The position numbers and the translations under genes were made by a program. Shown piece after piece: positions 36,086 to 45,316 of a stretch of 64,000 nt of DNA (position 1 is its first letter; every line of letters starts with the position of its first letter). The notes below the pieces were generated by a model, which did no database searches, was not told where the DNA came from, and was given only the letters and a program-made list of their open reading frames with translations. The stretch is taken from assembly GCA_035285405.1 (NCBI GenBank), contig JAYKJI010000366.1, positions 5,989 to 69,988 on the forward strand. The letters are read 5' to 3'. This stretch comes from Woronichinia sp035285405 (lineage in GTDB: Bacteria; Cyanobacteriota; Cyanobacteriia; Cyanobacteriales; Microcystaceae).

Positions 36086-37219
36086 ATGCGAATTGCTCTC
36101 TTTACAGAAACTTTCTTACCGAAAATCGATGGTATTGTCACCCGTCTTAAGCATACTGTTGAACACCTCCAAAGGCAGGGTAATCAAGTTCTAGTCTTCT
36201 GTCCTGAAGGGGGCTTAAAAGAATACCAAGGGGCTAAAATTCATGGGGTGAAGGGAATGCCCTTGCCGCTCTACCCGGAACTCAAATTAGCCATTCCCCG
36301 CCCTCATCTGAGAACCGTCATTGAAAAATTTCAGCCGGATCTGATCCATGTGGTGAATCCCGCCATTTTGGGCGTTGGTGGTATTTATTATGCTAAAACC
36401 CTGAATATTCCTCTGGTTGCTTCTTACCATACTCATTTACCCCAATATTTGCAGCATTATGGTTTAGGAGCCTTGGAAGGGTTACTGTGGGAACTGTTGA
36501 AACTGGGTCATAACCAAGCCAGTCTGAACCTTTGTACCTCAACCGCCATGGTGGAAGAACTACGCAATCATGGTATTGAACGGGTTGATCTCTGGCAACG
36601 GGGAGTAGATACAGAATTATTTCAACCTCATCTCGTTTCTCGACAAATGCGATCGCGCCTTTCCCAGGGCCATCCTGACTCGCCTTTACTACTCTATGTG
36701 GGTCGGGTTTCTGCCGAAAAACAAATCGATGAAATTAAACCTGTTCTAGAAGCCATTCCCCATGCTCGCCTGGCCATTGTTGGAGACGGCCCCCACCGTG
36801 AAACTCTAATGAGTCATTTTGCTGGCACCCCCACCTATTTTGCTGGCTATATGCAGGGACTAGAATTAGCGGCGGCCTTTGCAACGGCGGATGCCTTTAT
36901 TTTTCCCTCTCGTACCGAAACCCTTGGATTAGTCTTACTCGAAGCGATGGCAGCCGGTTGTCCAGTGGTTGCAGCGGCCTCTGGTGGAATTCCCGATATT
37001 GTTACGGATGGTGTCAATGGTTATCTTTTTGATCCTCAAGACAGCCAGGGTGCAGTAAAAGCAACCCAACGGTTATTAGATGCCAAGGAAGAACGGGACA
37101 GATTACGTCAAAATGCTCGACTGGAGGCTGAACGCTGGGGTTGGGCGGCTGCAACTCAACAGTTACAGCAATATTATCGTCAGGTCTTAGGAGTGCAATC
37201 TTTTCCCCAAGCGGCCTAG
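36086..37219 (+). CDS. sqdX: Sulfoquinovosyltransferase SqdX
   Basis: This 377-residue GT4 enzyme transfers sulfoquinovose from UDP-sulfoquinovose to diacylglycerol, the last step of the thylakoid lipid SQDG. Seen here are MRIALFTETFLPKIDGIVTR, HVVNPAILGVGGIYYAK, PLVASYHTHLPQYLQHYG, LYVGRVSAEKQI and the EX7E motif ETLGLVLLE at about 278-286. Its stop codon shares the CTAG tetramer with the stop of the convergent next gene. sqdB is not in this window. Confidence 0.92.
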   Translation: MRIALFTETFLPKIDGIVTRLKHTVEHLQRQGNQVLVFCPEGGLKEYQGAKIHGVKGMPLPLYPELKLAIPRPHLRTVIEKFQPDLIHVVNPAILGVGGIYYAKTLNIPLVASYHTHLPQYLQHYGLGALEGLLWELLKLGHNQASLNLCTSTAMVEELRNHGIERVDLWQRGVDTELFQPHLVSRQMRSRLSQGHPDSPLLLYVGRVSAEKQIDEIKPVLEAIPHARLAIVGDGPHRETLMSHFAGTPTYFAGYMQGLELAAAFATADAFIFPSRTETLGLVLLEAMAAGCPVVAAASGGIPDIVTDGVNGYLFDPQDSQGAVKATQRLLDAKEERDRLRQNARLEAERWGWAAATQQLQQYYRQVLGVQSFPQAA

Positions 37220-37425
37220 ACAGCCCCACCGTAAAGTCGTTCTAAGGCAATCGGAATGGCCACTAGGGTAAGTTTCAAGGCCCAAGGAGCCAAACAAAGG
37301 GTTAAAAATAGGGCAAAGGCGGCTGTCACAGCAAAACAAGGACGGACGACATCTTCCTGCACGTTAAGAAAAATAAAGATCGAGATGGAGGCGATCGCCA
37401 ATGAAACCAAAGAGAGAACAAGCAT
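37216..37425 (-). CDS. Small two-helix membrane protein
   Basis: This 69-residue protein has two clear membrane segments (about 3-20 and 32-52) with a short polar loop NVQEDVVRPC between. It resembles a widespread small cyanobacterial membrane protein, but I cannot name it. It converges on sqdX with a 4-nt overlap in which both stops share CTAG. The frame on the opposite strand (37256-37495) is Lys/Arg-rich and looks like a shadow. Confidence 0.65.
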   Translation of the reverse strand: MLVLSLVSLAIASISIFIFLNVQEDVVRPCFAVTAAFALFLTLCLAPWALKLTLVAIPIALERLYGGAV

Positions 37426-37668
37426 AGAACTAATCCTTGCCGTATCAGCAATAACTTATAAAAAAGGCAGAAGGCTTTATTTGAAGACTTTCTAAGACCA
37501 GCGATTAGGCTGTGAAAAGGAAGATTAAATCTGGATTCTCCAACACATTTAATAATATCCCTATTTTGATCACCCTTAAGGGTTTCTTAATCTTTCAGGT
37601 TAAGGTTTAGTGATATTACGGTTTCGCTAGAATAGGATAAGTGAATTTACGCCAGAATCCCAAAATTT

Positions 37669-38385
37669 ATGATCCTTTCGACAAAAACGGTTCAATCTCT
37701 CTTTTTAGCAACAACCTTGGGCTTCTTGACCCTGATTCCTCCTGCTCAGGCTGAGGATAAAGTCATCCGAACCTTAACTGTGACGGGGGAAGGGGTTGAA
37801 AATATTGCCACTAGTTTAGCCCAGGTGGAATTAGGGGTAGAAGTCACGGCTCCAACAGCAACCGAGGTACAGCAGGATGTGGCTAAACGGACTAATGCGG
37901 TGGTGGATTTACTGCGATCGCGGTCAGTGGAAAAGCTACAAACAACGGGTATTCAATTGCAACCCAACTATGAATATGCCAACAATCAACGCAAGTTAAA
38001 TGGCTATACCGGAACCAATACCGTCAGCTTTCGCCTACCCACAGAAGCAGTGGGGGGTTTATTGGATCAATCAGTGAAGGTTGGTGCCACTCGTATTAAT
38101 GGGGTGAGTTTTATGGCCACCGAGGAAGCGATCGCCGCCGCCCAAAAAATCGCGCTCAAAAGAGCAACAGAAGATGCCCAATCCCAAGCTAATGCCGTTT
38201 TTCAAGCTCTCAAGCTAACCCCCAAAGACGTGATATCTGTCCAGATTAATGGCGCGAATGTTCCGGTTCCCCAACGTTTTCAGACAGACTATATGGTACA
38301 AGCAGCGGCCGCTCCGGCTCCAACTCCGGTCATTGGTGGTGATCAATCGGTGCGGGGTTCCGTCACCTTACAAATTGCCTACTAA
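37669..38385 (+). CDS. SIMPL domain (DUF541) exported protein
   Basis: This 238-residue protein has a signal peptide (hydrophobic about 9-25, cleavage after PPAQA, residue 28) and a SIMPL/DUF541 domain: RTLTVTGEGVENIATSLAQV, VTAPTATEVQQDVAKRTNAV, LQTTGIQLQPNYEY and AIAAAQKIALKRATEDAQSQ. These periplasmic or surface proteins are linked to stress tolerance in other bacteria, but their mechanism is unknown. A Pro/Ala-rich stretch lies near the end. Confidence 0.88.
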   Translation: MILSTKTVQSLFLATTLGFLTLIPPAQAEDKVIRTLTVTGEGVENIATSLAQVELGVEVTAPTATEVQQDVAKRTNAVVDLLRSRSVEKLQTTGIQLQPNYEYANNQRKLNGYTGTNTVSFRLPTEAVGGLLDQSVKVGATRINGVSFMATEEAIAAAQKIALKRATEDAQSQANAVFQALKLTPKDVISVQINGANVPVPQRFQTDYMVQAAAAPAPTPVIGGDQSVRGSVTLQIAY

Positions 38386-38454
38386 GGTTTAACCGCTTTC
38401 TGAATTTCGTCTGACTTGAATCTTGACCAAACTTGAATTTTGACCCCGTTTTCG

Positions 38455-39429
38455 ATGAATAACCCCAATTCTCGTTTTTCTCTCTCCTCCGCTAAACGTT
38501 TCCGTCAGTGGCAATGGTGGGCAGTTCCTGGCTTTTTATTTTTGCTAGGTTTTGGGCTTTGGCAATATCAATCCCATCCCGAATGGCTAAGACAAATCAA
38601 TCAGTCCCAGGCACCTGCCTCCATCCCTAATCCCCTAGGTGAAGACGAGTTCAAAAAAGGTGTACCTCTACCGCCGATAGATCCCAGCGTGACAAAAGTT
38701 CCGCCGTCAAAATCATCCCTATCGCCCTTACTCATACCGACTAACAACCCCAATAAAGATCTTTTGGGAAATATCCCTGGTTTACCTAAACTCACTAATC
38801 AAAGCAATGATGCTAAAAAGACAGACAATAATTCTACTCAGTCTCCCTTAATGACCAACCGAGATCCCCAAGCATCGTTATTTCCTGCATTACTCAAAAA
38901 TCCTCAGCCCTCTGCCAGTAATACTCGTCCCACAATTCCTTCGGCCCTTCAAAAAACAGAATTATCCAGTGGAGAAGCTAACCCTCTACAAAAATCCGTG
39001 GATGAATTTGCTCCTGTTCCCAGAAATTATAATCCTTCCCCAATAGAAACCCCGGCTCGAAGTCTGCCACTGACCAATCCGCCCCTTACTACTGTCGATA
39101 ACAATCGTTATTTTGGTACCAATCCTTCTAGTCAGCTTCCTAGTTCTACTAGTTCAGTCGGGGGAAATAATGCCTATCCTAGCGGGCAAAATTACAGTCT
39201 TCCCAACACCAATAACGGGTCAGCAGGAAGTTATGCTAATCCTAATCCTAATCTTCCTCAGAACTATGGCGGAGTAAATCCGAATAACAGCTACAATCCG
39301 AGTGCTCCCATTAATAACGCCAGTCAACCCTATAGCACTATGCCCAATTCTTCCCAGAATTTTAATAATAGTCAACCGACCTATGGTTTACAGCCTCCTA
39401 AGATTCCAACCTCTACCTCTGGCTATTAA
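38455..39429 (+). CDS. Single-pass protein with long Pro/Asn/Ser-rich disordered domain
   Basis: This protein of about 324 residues has a basic N-terminus and one membrane segment (about 24-40, ending LGFGLWQYQ). About 280 low-complexity residues rich in P, N, S, T and Q follow, with NYNPSP, NPNLPQNYGG and NPNNSYNPSAP-like runs. I see no folded domain. ATG 38455 is preferred over an in-frame TTG at 38440. It may be an anchored periplasmic or wall-associated linker protein. It is 69 nt after the SIMPL gene. Confidence 0.55.
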   Translation: MNNPNSRFSLSSAKRFRQWQWWAVPGFLFLLGFGLWQYQSHPEWLRQINQSQAPASIPNPLGEDEFKKGVPLPPIDPSVTKVPPSKSSLSPLLIPTNNPNKDLLGNIPGLPKLTNQSNDAKKTDNNSTQSPLMTNRDPQASLFPALLKNPQPSASNTRPTIPSALQKTELSSGEANPLQKSVDEFAPVPRNYNPSPIETPARSLPLTNPPLTTVDNNRYFGTNPSSQLPSSTSSVGGNNAYPSGQNYSLPNTNNGSAGSYANPNPNLPQNYGGVNPNNSYNPSAPINNASQPYSTMPNSSQNFNNSQPTYGLQPPKIPTSTSGY

Positions 39430-39489
39430 CAAAGATTGCTCAAAAGCTCAAAAGCAAGTTTTTTGTATCAATTTATAGGACTTTTTCCC

Positions 39490-40803
39490 CTAAAATACAA
39501 ACACTAATTTAATTTGCCAATCGGAAGTTGTGGACTTTTTGGGTGGCGTAATTTGGATTTGCCGAATAAATTCTCGAAAGTAAAAACGCCGTTCTATTTC
39601 TGATAGATCTAGCCAGAACTGTGGTATGGCTACTGCCTTAATAATTTTCTTGAGTTCTTCAGGCGGTAATTGATCTAATTGTTTTCGTAGTTGAGCAATT
39701 TCGGTTTTAAATTTGTAGATTTGCAGTTCTATTATTTGTGGATCTAAGATACCTTGATTTTCTAAAGTGGGTAATTTCTGTATTGTTTCTTCCTTTTGCT
39801 GAATGGCTTGGCGGATGCCTTGTTTCACTTGATCCAGGTTAGGTAGATTTAACTGGGCGACGGTGGCTGGTAAATCTTGGCAAATTTGGCTAATAATTTT
39901 AAAGAGAATTTGCTCATAGTCAATTGCACTACATTTTGGTTGACTCTGACAGTTGGCAGCCCGAAGATAAAGATAGGTTTTTGCCGGATTCTTTGTTTTT
40001 GGGGACTTCACTTGACTAACGGTAAAAAAGGATTGACAGACTTGGCAAAAAACTAAACCGGCTAGGGAACGGGGCGCACTGGCTGTTCTCGTAGCAAAGT
40101 CGCTACCTCGTCGCAATAGACGATCAATTTGGGCGGCTTCTTCTCTGGATAGGATAGCGGGATGATTGCCGACAACGACATCTTGATTGTGATAGCCTAA
40201 ATTGCCTCGATAGACAGGATTTTTTAACCAATTATGTCCTGTGGAAACAGCAATTTTTTTGCCATAACGTTTATTTAAATAACGAATGGCTTCTCGTAAG
40301 GAAGCGTACAGTAAATAATGCTCAAAAAAATCTTTAATGATGGGGGCAGTGGTACGATCTAAGATATAGCGACCCTGTTCTCGACGATAGCCATAGGGAG
40401 CTTTCCCTGGTGGTGGTAAGCCTTGAATACGATTGCGGGCATGACCCTGTTTTTGGCGTTGACGTTGCTGTTGTTGCTGAATATTTTCTAGCAGTTGGAG
40501 CCATTGCTGACGAGATGGGGGAGAGGTGGTGCTGTAATCTTGTTCGATCGCGATAATTTCAATTCCCAAGGCTTCTAAAGTCGTTAAGCGATCGCCGATT
40601 TGTGTTAAATTAGCCCCCAACTCTTCTAAACGACGAACCAGTAGATAATTCGGTGGAGATAATTGGCAATCCTGTAATAAGTTTTCTAGTTGTTGATAAT
40701 TGCCCAAGTCCACATAAACCTGATCTACTTCTACTCCCCACATACAGCGATCAGGAGGAGATTCGAGCCAGGGATCACTATAAAGATAGGCAATAATTCG
40801 CAT
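39490..40803 (-). CDS. XisF-like serine-recombinase family protein, catalytic residues degenerate
   Basis: This 437-residue protein has a resolvase-like N-terminal domain (about 1-95), a recombinase domain (PPGKAPYGYRREQGRYILDR and NWLKNPVYRGNLGYHN, about 131-205), a zinc ribbon with C253/C256/C285/C291, and a C-terminal coiled coil. Where active resolvases have Y-x-R-V-S and LDRLGR, this has YLYSD (5-10) and LEELGA (59-64), so the catalytic Ser and both Arg appear lost. It is close to argB. A DNA-binding or architectural role is likelier than recombination. An upstream in-frame start at 40854 exists but MRIIAYLY fits better. Confidence 0.8.
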   Translation of the reverse strand: MRIIAYLYSDPWLESPPDRCMWGVEVDQVYVDLGNYQQLENLLQDCQLSPPNYLLVRRLEELGANLTQIGDRLTTLEALGIEIIAIEQDYSTTSPPSRQQWLQLLENIQQQQQRQRQKQGHARNRIQGLPPPGKAPYGYRREQGRYILDRTTAPIIKDFFEHYLLYASLREAIRYLNKRYGKKIAVSTGHNWLKNPVYRGNLGYHNQDVVVGNHPAILSREEAAQIDRLLRRGSDFATRTASAPRSLAGLVFCQVCQSFFTVSQVKSPKTKNPAKTYLYLRAANCQSQPKCSAIDYEQILFKIISQICQDLPATVAQLNLPNLDQVKQGIRQAIQQKEETIQKLPTLENQGILDPQIIELQIYKFKTEIAQLRKQLDQLPPEELKKIIKAVAIPQFWLDLSEIERRFYFREFIRQIQITPPKKSTTSDWQIKLVFVF

Positions 40804-40866
40804 CGTAATAGACCCAATCGGGACTGAGAAACGAGTCCGCGACACTTCCTTCAAAAGACAGTTATT

Positions 40867-41760
40867 TTAGTACATATAGCCAGAGGCCACAATCATAGAG
40901 CCGATTCCCAAATCACTGAAAACTTCCAATAGCAAGGCATGGGGCAACCGACCATCGATGATATGGGTAGCTCGTACTCCTTGGGCTAGGGAGCGTACAC
41001 AACAATTAACCTTGGGGATCATACCGCCAGCCACCACACCTTCTTGAATTAAATCTCGGGCCTGTTGAATATCTAATTTGGTAATCAGGGTTGAAGGATC
41101 TTTGTAATCTCTGAGAATGCCGCGAGTATCGGTCAGTAGGATCAACTTTTCGGCCCCTAGAGCCGCTGCCACTTCACCAGCAAAGGTATCGGCATTAATA
41201 TTATAGGCCTGTCCCGATTCATCCGCCGCCACACTGGAAATCACTGGAATATAGCCACTTTTCCCTAGGGATTCGACTAAACGCGCATTAACAGAACTGA
41301 CTTCTCCCACAAAACCAATATCTTTGTTGGAGATTTGTCGAGCCGTGACCAGATTGCCATCTTTACCACAAAGACCGACAGCCTGACCGCCCGCTTGATT
41401 GATCAAAGAAACTAATTCCTTGTTAACACGACCGACTAGAACCATTTCCACCACATCCATCGTGGGCCCGTCTGTCACCCGTAACCCGTCCTTGAACTTG
41501 GCTTCGATGCCTAATTTATCTAACCAGGTATTAATTTCGGGGCCACCACCATGCACCACGACGGGACGCACACCGACGGAAGCCATAAAGACAATATCTC
41601 GAATCACTTTATCTTTGAGAGAGCTATCCTTCATGGCTGCCCCCCCGTATTTAATCACAACTGTCCGTCCGGCAAAGTGTTGAATGTAGGGTAGAGCTTC
41701 ACTGAGAATCCGAACTCTAGTTGCTGCTTCTTCGCCGATGTAGTCGCTGGTATTGCTCAT
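40867..41760 (-). CDS. argB: Acetylglutamate kinase
   Basis: This 297-residue amino-acid kinase phosphorylates N-acetylglutamate in arginine synthesis. It has TVVIKYGGAAMKD (about 33-45), VVVHGGGPEINTWLDKLG, VGLCGKDGNLVTA, and the GGMIPKVNCCVRSL block near the C-terminus. The cyanobacterial enzyme is activated by PII (GlnB) binding and inhibited by arginine. The length matches the PII-regulated type. It is 63 nt upstream of the XisF-like gene and both read on the minus strand. Confidence 0.95.
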   Translation of the reverse strand: MSNTSDYIGEEAATRVRILSEALPYIQHFAGRTVVIKYGGAAMKDSSLKDKVIRDIVFMASVGVRPVVVHGGGPEINTWLDKLGIEAKFKDGLRVTDGPTMDVVEMVLVGRVNKELVSLINQAGGQAVGLCGKDGNLVTARQISNKDIGFVGEVSSVNARLVESLGKSGYIPVISSVAADESGQAYNINADTFAGEVAAALGAEKLILLTDTRGILRDYKDPSTLITKLDIQQARDLIQEGVVAGGMIPKVNCCVRSLAQGVRATHIIDGRLPHALLLEVFSDLGIGSMIVASGYMY

Positions 41761-41848
41761 AGTGAATTTGAATTGGTAAAAATTTTATAACTGAGTGTTT
41801 AGTTTAAAAGAGGATGAGGCCCTGAAAACTGTTCATCGCAGACAGTTC

Positions 41849-43393
41849 TTAGAATTGATCCCCCTGTTGACGGGAATTTCTGGCTATTGATCGAGGACTT
41901 GCTACTTGGGATCTTTCACTAGGTACTGGAAAAGCGTTGGGTGCCGTTAGAGCGGTAGAACTGTCTTCCTGATTAAGAGCAAGGGGCGTTTTAAGGGGTG
42001 ATGCCGAAGGCACATTTTGTGACCGCGCTGACATTACAGCCGTTGGCATTTTTAGAGTCGGTGGGGTGCTAACCGTGGCAGGAGCAGACGGATTAGCAAA
42101 ACGGGGATTTTGCCATAATACTAATCGTTGTTGAACGTCGATCTGATACTGTAATTGCAGGGAGGTATTTTTGAGCATCTGATCCGCATAGAGTTGTTGC
42201 TGAAGGGCTTCTGTGGAAGAAACCAAATTCCCTAAACCATCCACTAATTTTCGTAGGTTATTCCGAAAGGTGGGATCGCCTGTCACCTGTTCCACATCGG
42301 AGGTGATTTTTTGGGTATTTTCAAAGGTCACTCTCGCTGAGTCCAAGGTTTTTTGAATGGTTAATAAAATCGTCGGATCATTGAATTGCTTAGAAATTTC
42401 CTGCAAGTTTTTACTGGTTTCTGCGGCATTACTTAAGACAATTTCTAAATTTTTAGCCAACTTATCGGTATCAATCGCATTTAGGCCTCGATTCACACTC
42501 ACTAAACCATTGTCAAGAAGTTGTACCGATCCTTGTAGGCGACGGCTAAGATTTTGAATTTCCTGGCTTGTCCCTTGAATGCTGGTTAGGGTCTGGGTAA
42601 CATGGCTACGGTTTTCGAGCACTAGCAGGTTTAGGTTTTGCATGAGTTGGGCCGAATCTCGAATCGTTTTGCTAATACTGGACTGATTCAGGCTGACAAT
42701 CTGATTCAAATTTTGGGTTAATTGATTCGCACTATGGGCTGCTCCGGCGATCGCCTTAGTCGTATTAGAAACACCACTGATTTGATAACGAGCCGTTTTT
42801 GACAACAGTGCAATTTCATCACTCATACGAGCAATTCGGTTAGCTGCCAAGGCCGCATTACGGGCCGTAGAATTAAGATTACCAACAAATTCGGGATTAC
42901 TATAAACCTTACTCAGTTGGGTTAAGCTGGTCATCAATTGAGCACCGGCTTCTCCTTGAAAGCGTTCATTATGGCAAAAAATTTGCTGTAACTTGAGACA
43001 ATCTTGACTGGTTGGATTGAGGGCCAATTCTTTCTCTGTTAACTTCCGTTGGGGCATAATATCAATCGAGGCTTCCCCAATTAAGCCATAACGACTTACT
43101 TGAATCAGGGAGTCCCTGGGAATTTTGAGTTGGGTAGAAGCAATATCCAGAGCGGCTTCGATGCCATTACTACTGGGTAACAGGGCCGCAATTTTGCCGA
43201 TCGCCACCCCGCGAAAGCGTACCGGCGCACCAACCTGTAGTCCACTAGCATCATCAAAATCGACAAAAATACGGTAACTAGGCGTTCCAAAGCCTCCTCC
43301 TCGTAGCCAAATCGCCACTCCACCTAGCACGATTAACCCCAATAGGGCAAAAAGACCAACGGATCCTTCTCGAAGGGTGCGGGGACGGAGCAT
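41849..43393 (-). CDS. MCE/MlaD family lipid-transport protein
   Basis: This protein of about 514 residues has an N-terminal membrane anchor (about 10-30), then an MCE domain: YRIFVDFDDASGLQVGAPVR and FRGVAIGKIAAL. A very long helical region (about 150-400) follows, then a low-complexity Pro/Ser/Thr tail. It probably forms hexamers with a hydrophobic channel for lipids. AGAGGA stands 6 nt before ATG 43393 but abuts ATG 43399, so 43393 is the better start. It lies 89 nt downstream of its ABC ATPase partner. Confidence 0.85.
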   Translation of the reverse strand: MLRPRTLREGSVGLFALLGLIVLGGVAIWLRGGGFGTPSYRIFVDFDDASGLQVGAPVRFRGVAIGKIAALLPSSNGIEAALDIASTQLKIPRDSLIQVSRYGLIGEASIDIMPQRKLTEKELALNPTSQDCLKLQQIFCHNERFQGEAGAQLMTSLTQLSKVYSNPEFVGNLNSTARNAALAANRIARMSDEIALLSKTARYQISGVSNTTKAIAGAAHSANQLTQNLNQIVSLNQSSISKTIRDSAQLMQNLNLLVLENRSHVTQTLTSIQGTSQEIQNLSRRLQGSVQLLDNGLVSVNRGLNAIDTDKLAKNLEIVLSNAAETSKNLQEISKQFNDPTILLTIQKTLDSARVTFENTQKITSDVEQVTGDPTFRNNLRKLVDGLGNLVSSTEALQQQLYADQMLKNTSLQLQYQIDVQQRLVLWQNPRFANPSAPATVSTPPTLKMPTAVMSARSQNVPSASPLKTPLALNQEDSSTALTAPNAFPVPSERSQVASPRSIARNSRQQGDQF

Positions 43394-43482
43394 AGTCATT
43401 CCTCTGGCGGGCTAAACAGGCTTGCAATCACAATGAAGCGAAAGAAGGAAGGGATGTTTCAGAAAGATTTTGTCCGGTTGAA

Positions 43483-44265
43483 CTAGTCGATTACCCGAAT
43501 GGGCCCATCTACCCTAGCACTAAAAAATTGTCGGATCAGAGGGTTATCTGTGCTGTCAATTTCCGTAACTGGCCCCTGCCACTGTACTTTGCCTTCATAG
43601 AGTAGCACAACGCGATCGGCTGTTCTGCGAATTGTACTTTCCTGATGACTAACCATAATATAGGTTTCACAACCCCCAACAGAAGATTGTAAATAGCGCA
43701 CTAAATCTTCCACTACGGTAGAGGCGATCGGATCCAGTCCGGCAGTCGGTTCATCGTAGAGAATAATTTCAGGATTGTCTTCGGGATTATCGGGATTGGA
43801 CATAATTGCCCTAGCAAAACTCACTCGTTTTCGCATTCCGCCTGATAGTTGCGATGGATAGCGATCGCCGATATCCTGAAGTCCCACCATTGCCAATTTT
43901 TCTTCGACCAGTTTACGGATCATACTGCGTGATAATTGGGAATGTTCATAGAGTAAAAAGCCGACATTTTCCTCCACTGTTAGAGAATCAAAAAGAGCCG
44001 ACTGTTGAAAGACCAAAGCGATCCGCATGGGATTATCCCCATCTTCTACCAAACCAGTCCGTACCTTGCCTTTAACAAGCACATCTCCCTCATCTGCTGG
44101 TAGCAAACCGGCCAGAATTCTTAAAATAGTCGATTTTCCCGTACCGGAAGGGCCAATGATCACCAATGCCTCACCTCGATAAATCGTCAGATCGATTCCA
44201 TCTAAAATGACTTGATTCCCAAAGGTTTTACGGACTCCTTTTAACTGGATTAAGGGTTCAGTCAT
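43483..44265 (-). CDS. MlaF-like ABC transporter ATP-binding protein
   Basis: This 260-residue ATPase has Walker A IIGPSGTGKSTIL (about 34-46), Q-loop LVFQQSALFDSL, ABC signature LSGGMRKRVSFARAI, Walker B IILYDEPTAGLDPIAST and the H-loop MVSHQ. FQQSALFDSLTVEENVGF is typical of Mla-type importers. It pairs with the MCE gene downstream for lipid traffic across the cell envelope. No MlaE-type permease gene is adjacent. Confidence 0.92.
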   Translation of the reverse strand: MTEPLIQLKGVRKTFGNQVILDGIDLTIYRGEALVIIGPSGTGKSTILRILAGLLPADEGDVLVKGKVRTGLVEDGDNPMRIALVFQQSALFDSLTVEENVGFLLYEHSQLSRSMIRKLVEEKLAMVGLQDIGDRYPSQLSGGMRKRVSFARAIMSNPDNPEDNPEIILYDEPTAGLDPIASTVVEDLVRYLQSSVGGCETYIMVSHQESTIRRTADRVVLLYEGKVQWQGPVTEIDSTDNPLIRQFFSARVDGPIRVID

Positions 44266-44391
44266 CGGAAAATAATAAAAATCAACTTTTTTGATTATAA
44301 TCCCCCTCTAACTCGAAACTCCTAGTTTTGAGAATTGCCCCCTAAATTTCCCCAATGCTAGGGGACTTTGAACCGCAAAAGATAACGATCT

Positions 44392-44407
44392 CCCCCAAAC
44401 TTGGGGG
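44392..44407. repeat. Short palindrome in a C/G-run-rich intergenic element
   Basis: CCCCCAA (44392-44398) and TTGGGGG (44401-44407) are perfect inverted arms around AC. The surrounding 44300-44425 has further C5 and G6 runs, as in small palindromic repeats dispersed through cyanobacterial genomes. It lies between the divergent mlaF-like and sfsA genes. Confidence 0.5.
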
Positions 44408-44523
44408 CTGGGGGGCGAAAAACTCCAGTTCCAAAAATAGACGGGGTTTAATCCCTAAGTCTATTTCTCAACCGTAACCCAGGCAGACTGCCCGACAACA
44501 GTTCCAAATTCCTAAATTCCCAA

Positions 44524-45249
44524 ATGGCAAACCACTTTTTTTATCCCTATCCTCCCCTTATTTTGGGGAAATTACAGAAACGCTATAAACGCTTTTTTGC
44601 TGACATTGAATTAGAAACAGGAGAAATGATCACCGCCCATTGTCCCAATACTGGCCCGATGACTGGCGTTTGTCAAATTGGAAATCTAGTCTACGTTTCC
44701 CAAAGTAATAATCCTAAACGGAAATTGGCTTATACCTGGGAAATGATCCAAATTCAAGATACCTGGGTAGGTGTTAATACTAATCTGCCCAATCAGGTGA
44801 TTAAACAGGCATTAACCCAGAAAATTTTTCCTGAATTAGCTGGCCTATACGACACTGTAAAATCAGAAGTTCCCTACGGCCAAGATCGAAAAAGTCGCAT
44901 TGATTTTCTCTTAAGTCAATCCGGTCAGCCAGATATTTACCTGGAGGTGAAAAATACCACGCTTGCTCAAAATCAGTTAGCTCTCTTTCCTGATACTGTC
45001 ACCACCAGGGGACAAAAACATCTAGAAGAATTAACGGCTCTTCTTCCCTCAACGCGATCGGTGATGTTGTACTTTATTAATCGAGGCGATTGTTCAGAAT
45101 TTTCTCCAGGCGACGCATTTGATCCTAATTACGGCCAGTTATTACGACAAGGAATTAGCCAGGGACTGATAGTTTTACCCTGTCGTTTTGGAGTCAGTCC
45201 TCAAGGCATGCGTTATTTAGGACTGGCTCAATTAAACATGGACAACTGA
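44524..45249 (+). CDS. sfsA: SfsA family protein (DNA/RNA nuclease SfsA)
   Basis: This 241-residue protein has the SfsA blocks YKRFFADIELETGEMITAHC, CPNTGPMTGVC, VGVNTNLPNQVIKQAL, SRIDFLLSQSGQPDIYLEVK (PD-(D/E)XK-like: D then E-V-K), and FPDTVTTRGQKHLEELTAL. SfsA of E. coli was named for sugar fermentation stimulation and binds DNA; its true role is unsettled. Length is typical. Confidence 0.92.
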   Translation: MANHFFYPYPPLILGKLQKRYKRFFADIELETGEMITAHCPNTGPMTGVCQIGNLVYVSQSNNPKRKLAYTWEMIQIQDTWVGVNTNLPNQVIKQALTQKIFPELAGLYDTVKSEVPYGQDRKSRIDFLLSQSGQPDIYLEVKNTTLAQNQLALFPDTVTTRGQKHLEELTALLPSTRSVMLYFINRGDCSEFSPGDAFDPNYGQLLRQGISQGLIVLPCRFGVSPQGMRYLGLAQLNMDN

Positions 45250-45316
45250 ACCCGTAAAAATTCCTCCGAATCAGGAAGATTGACAACCATCAGAAGCACA
45301 AATCATCACAATCAGA

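Noticed and set aside
37256..37495. 79-residue plus-strand frame opposite the small membrane protein
   Set aside because: Very Lys/Arg/Thr-rich and antisense to a frame with two good membrane helices.
45255..45290. Small TTCCT/AGGAA hairpin between sfsA and pilQ
   Set aside because: Only a 5-bp stem and no T-run, so it is too weak to call a terminator.
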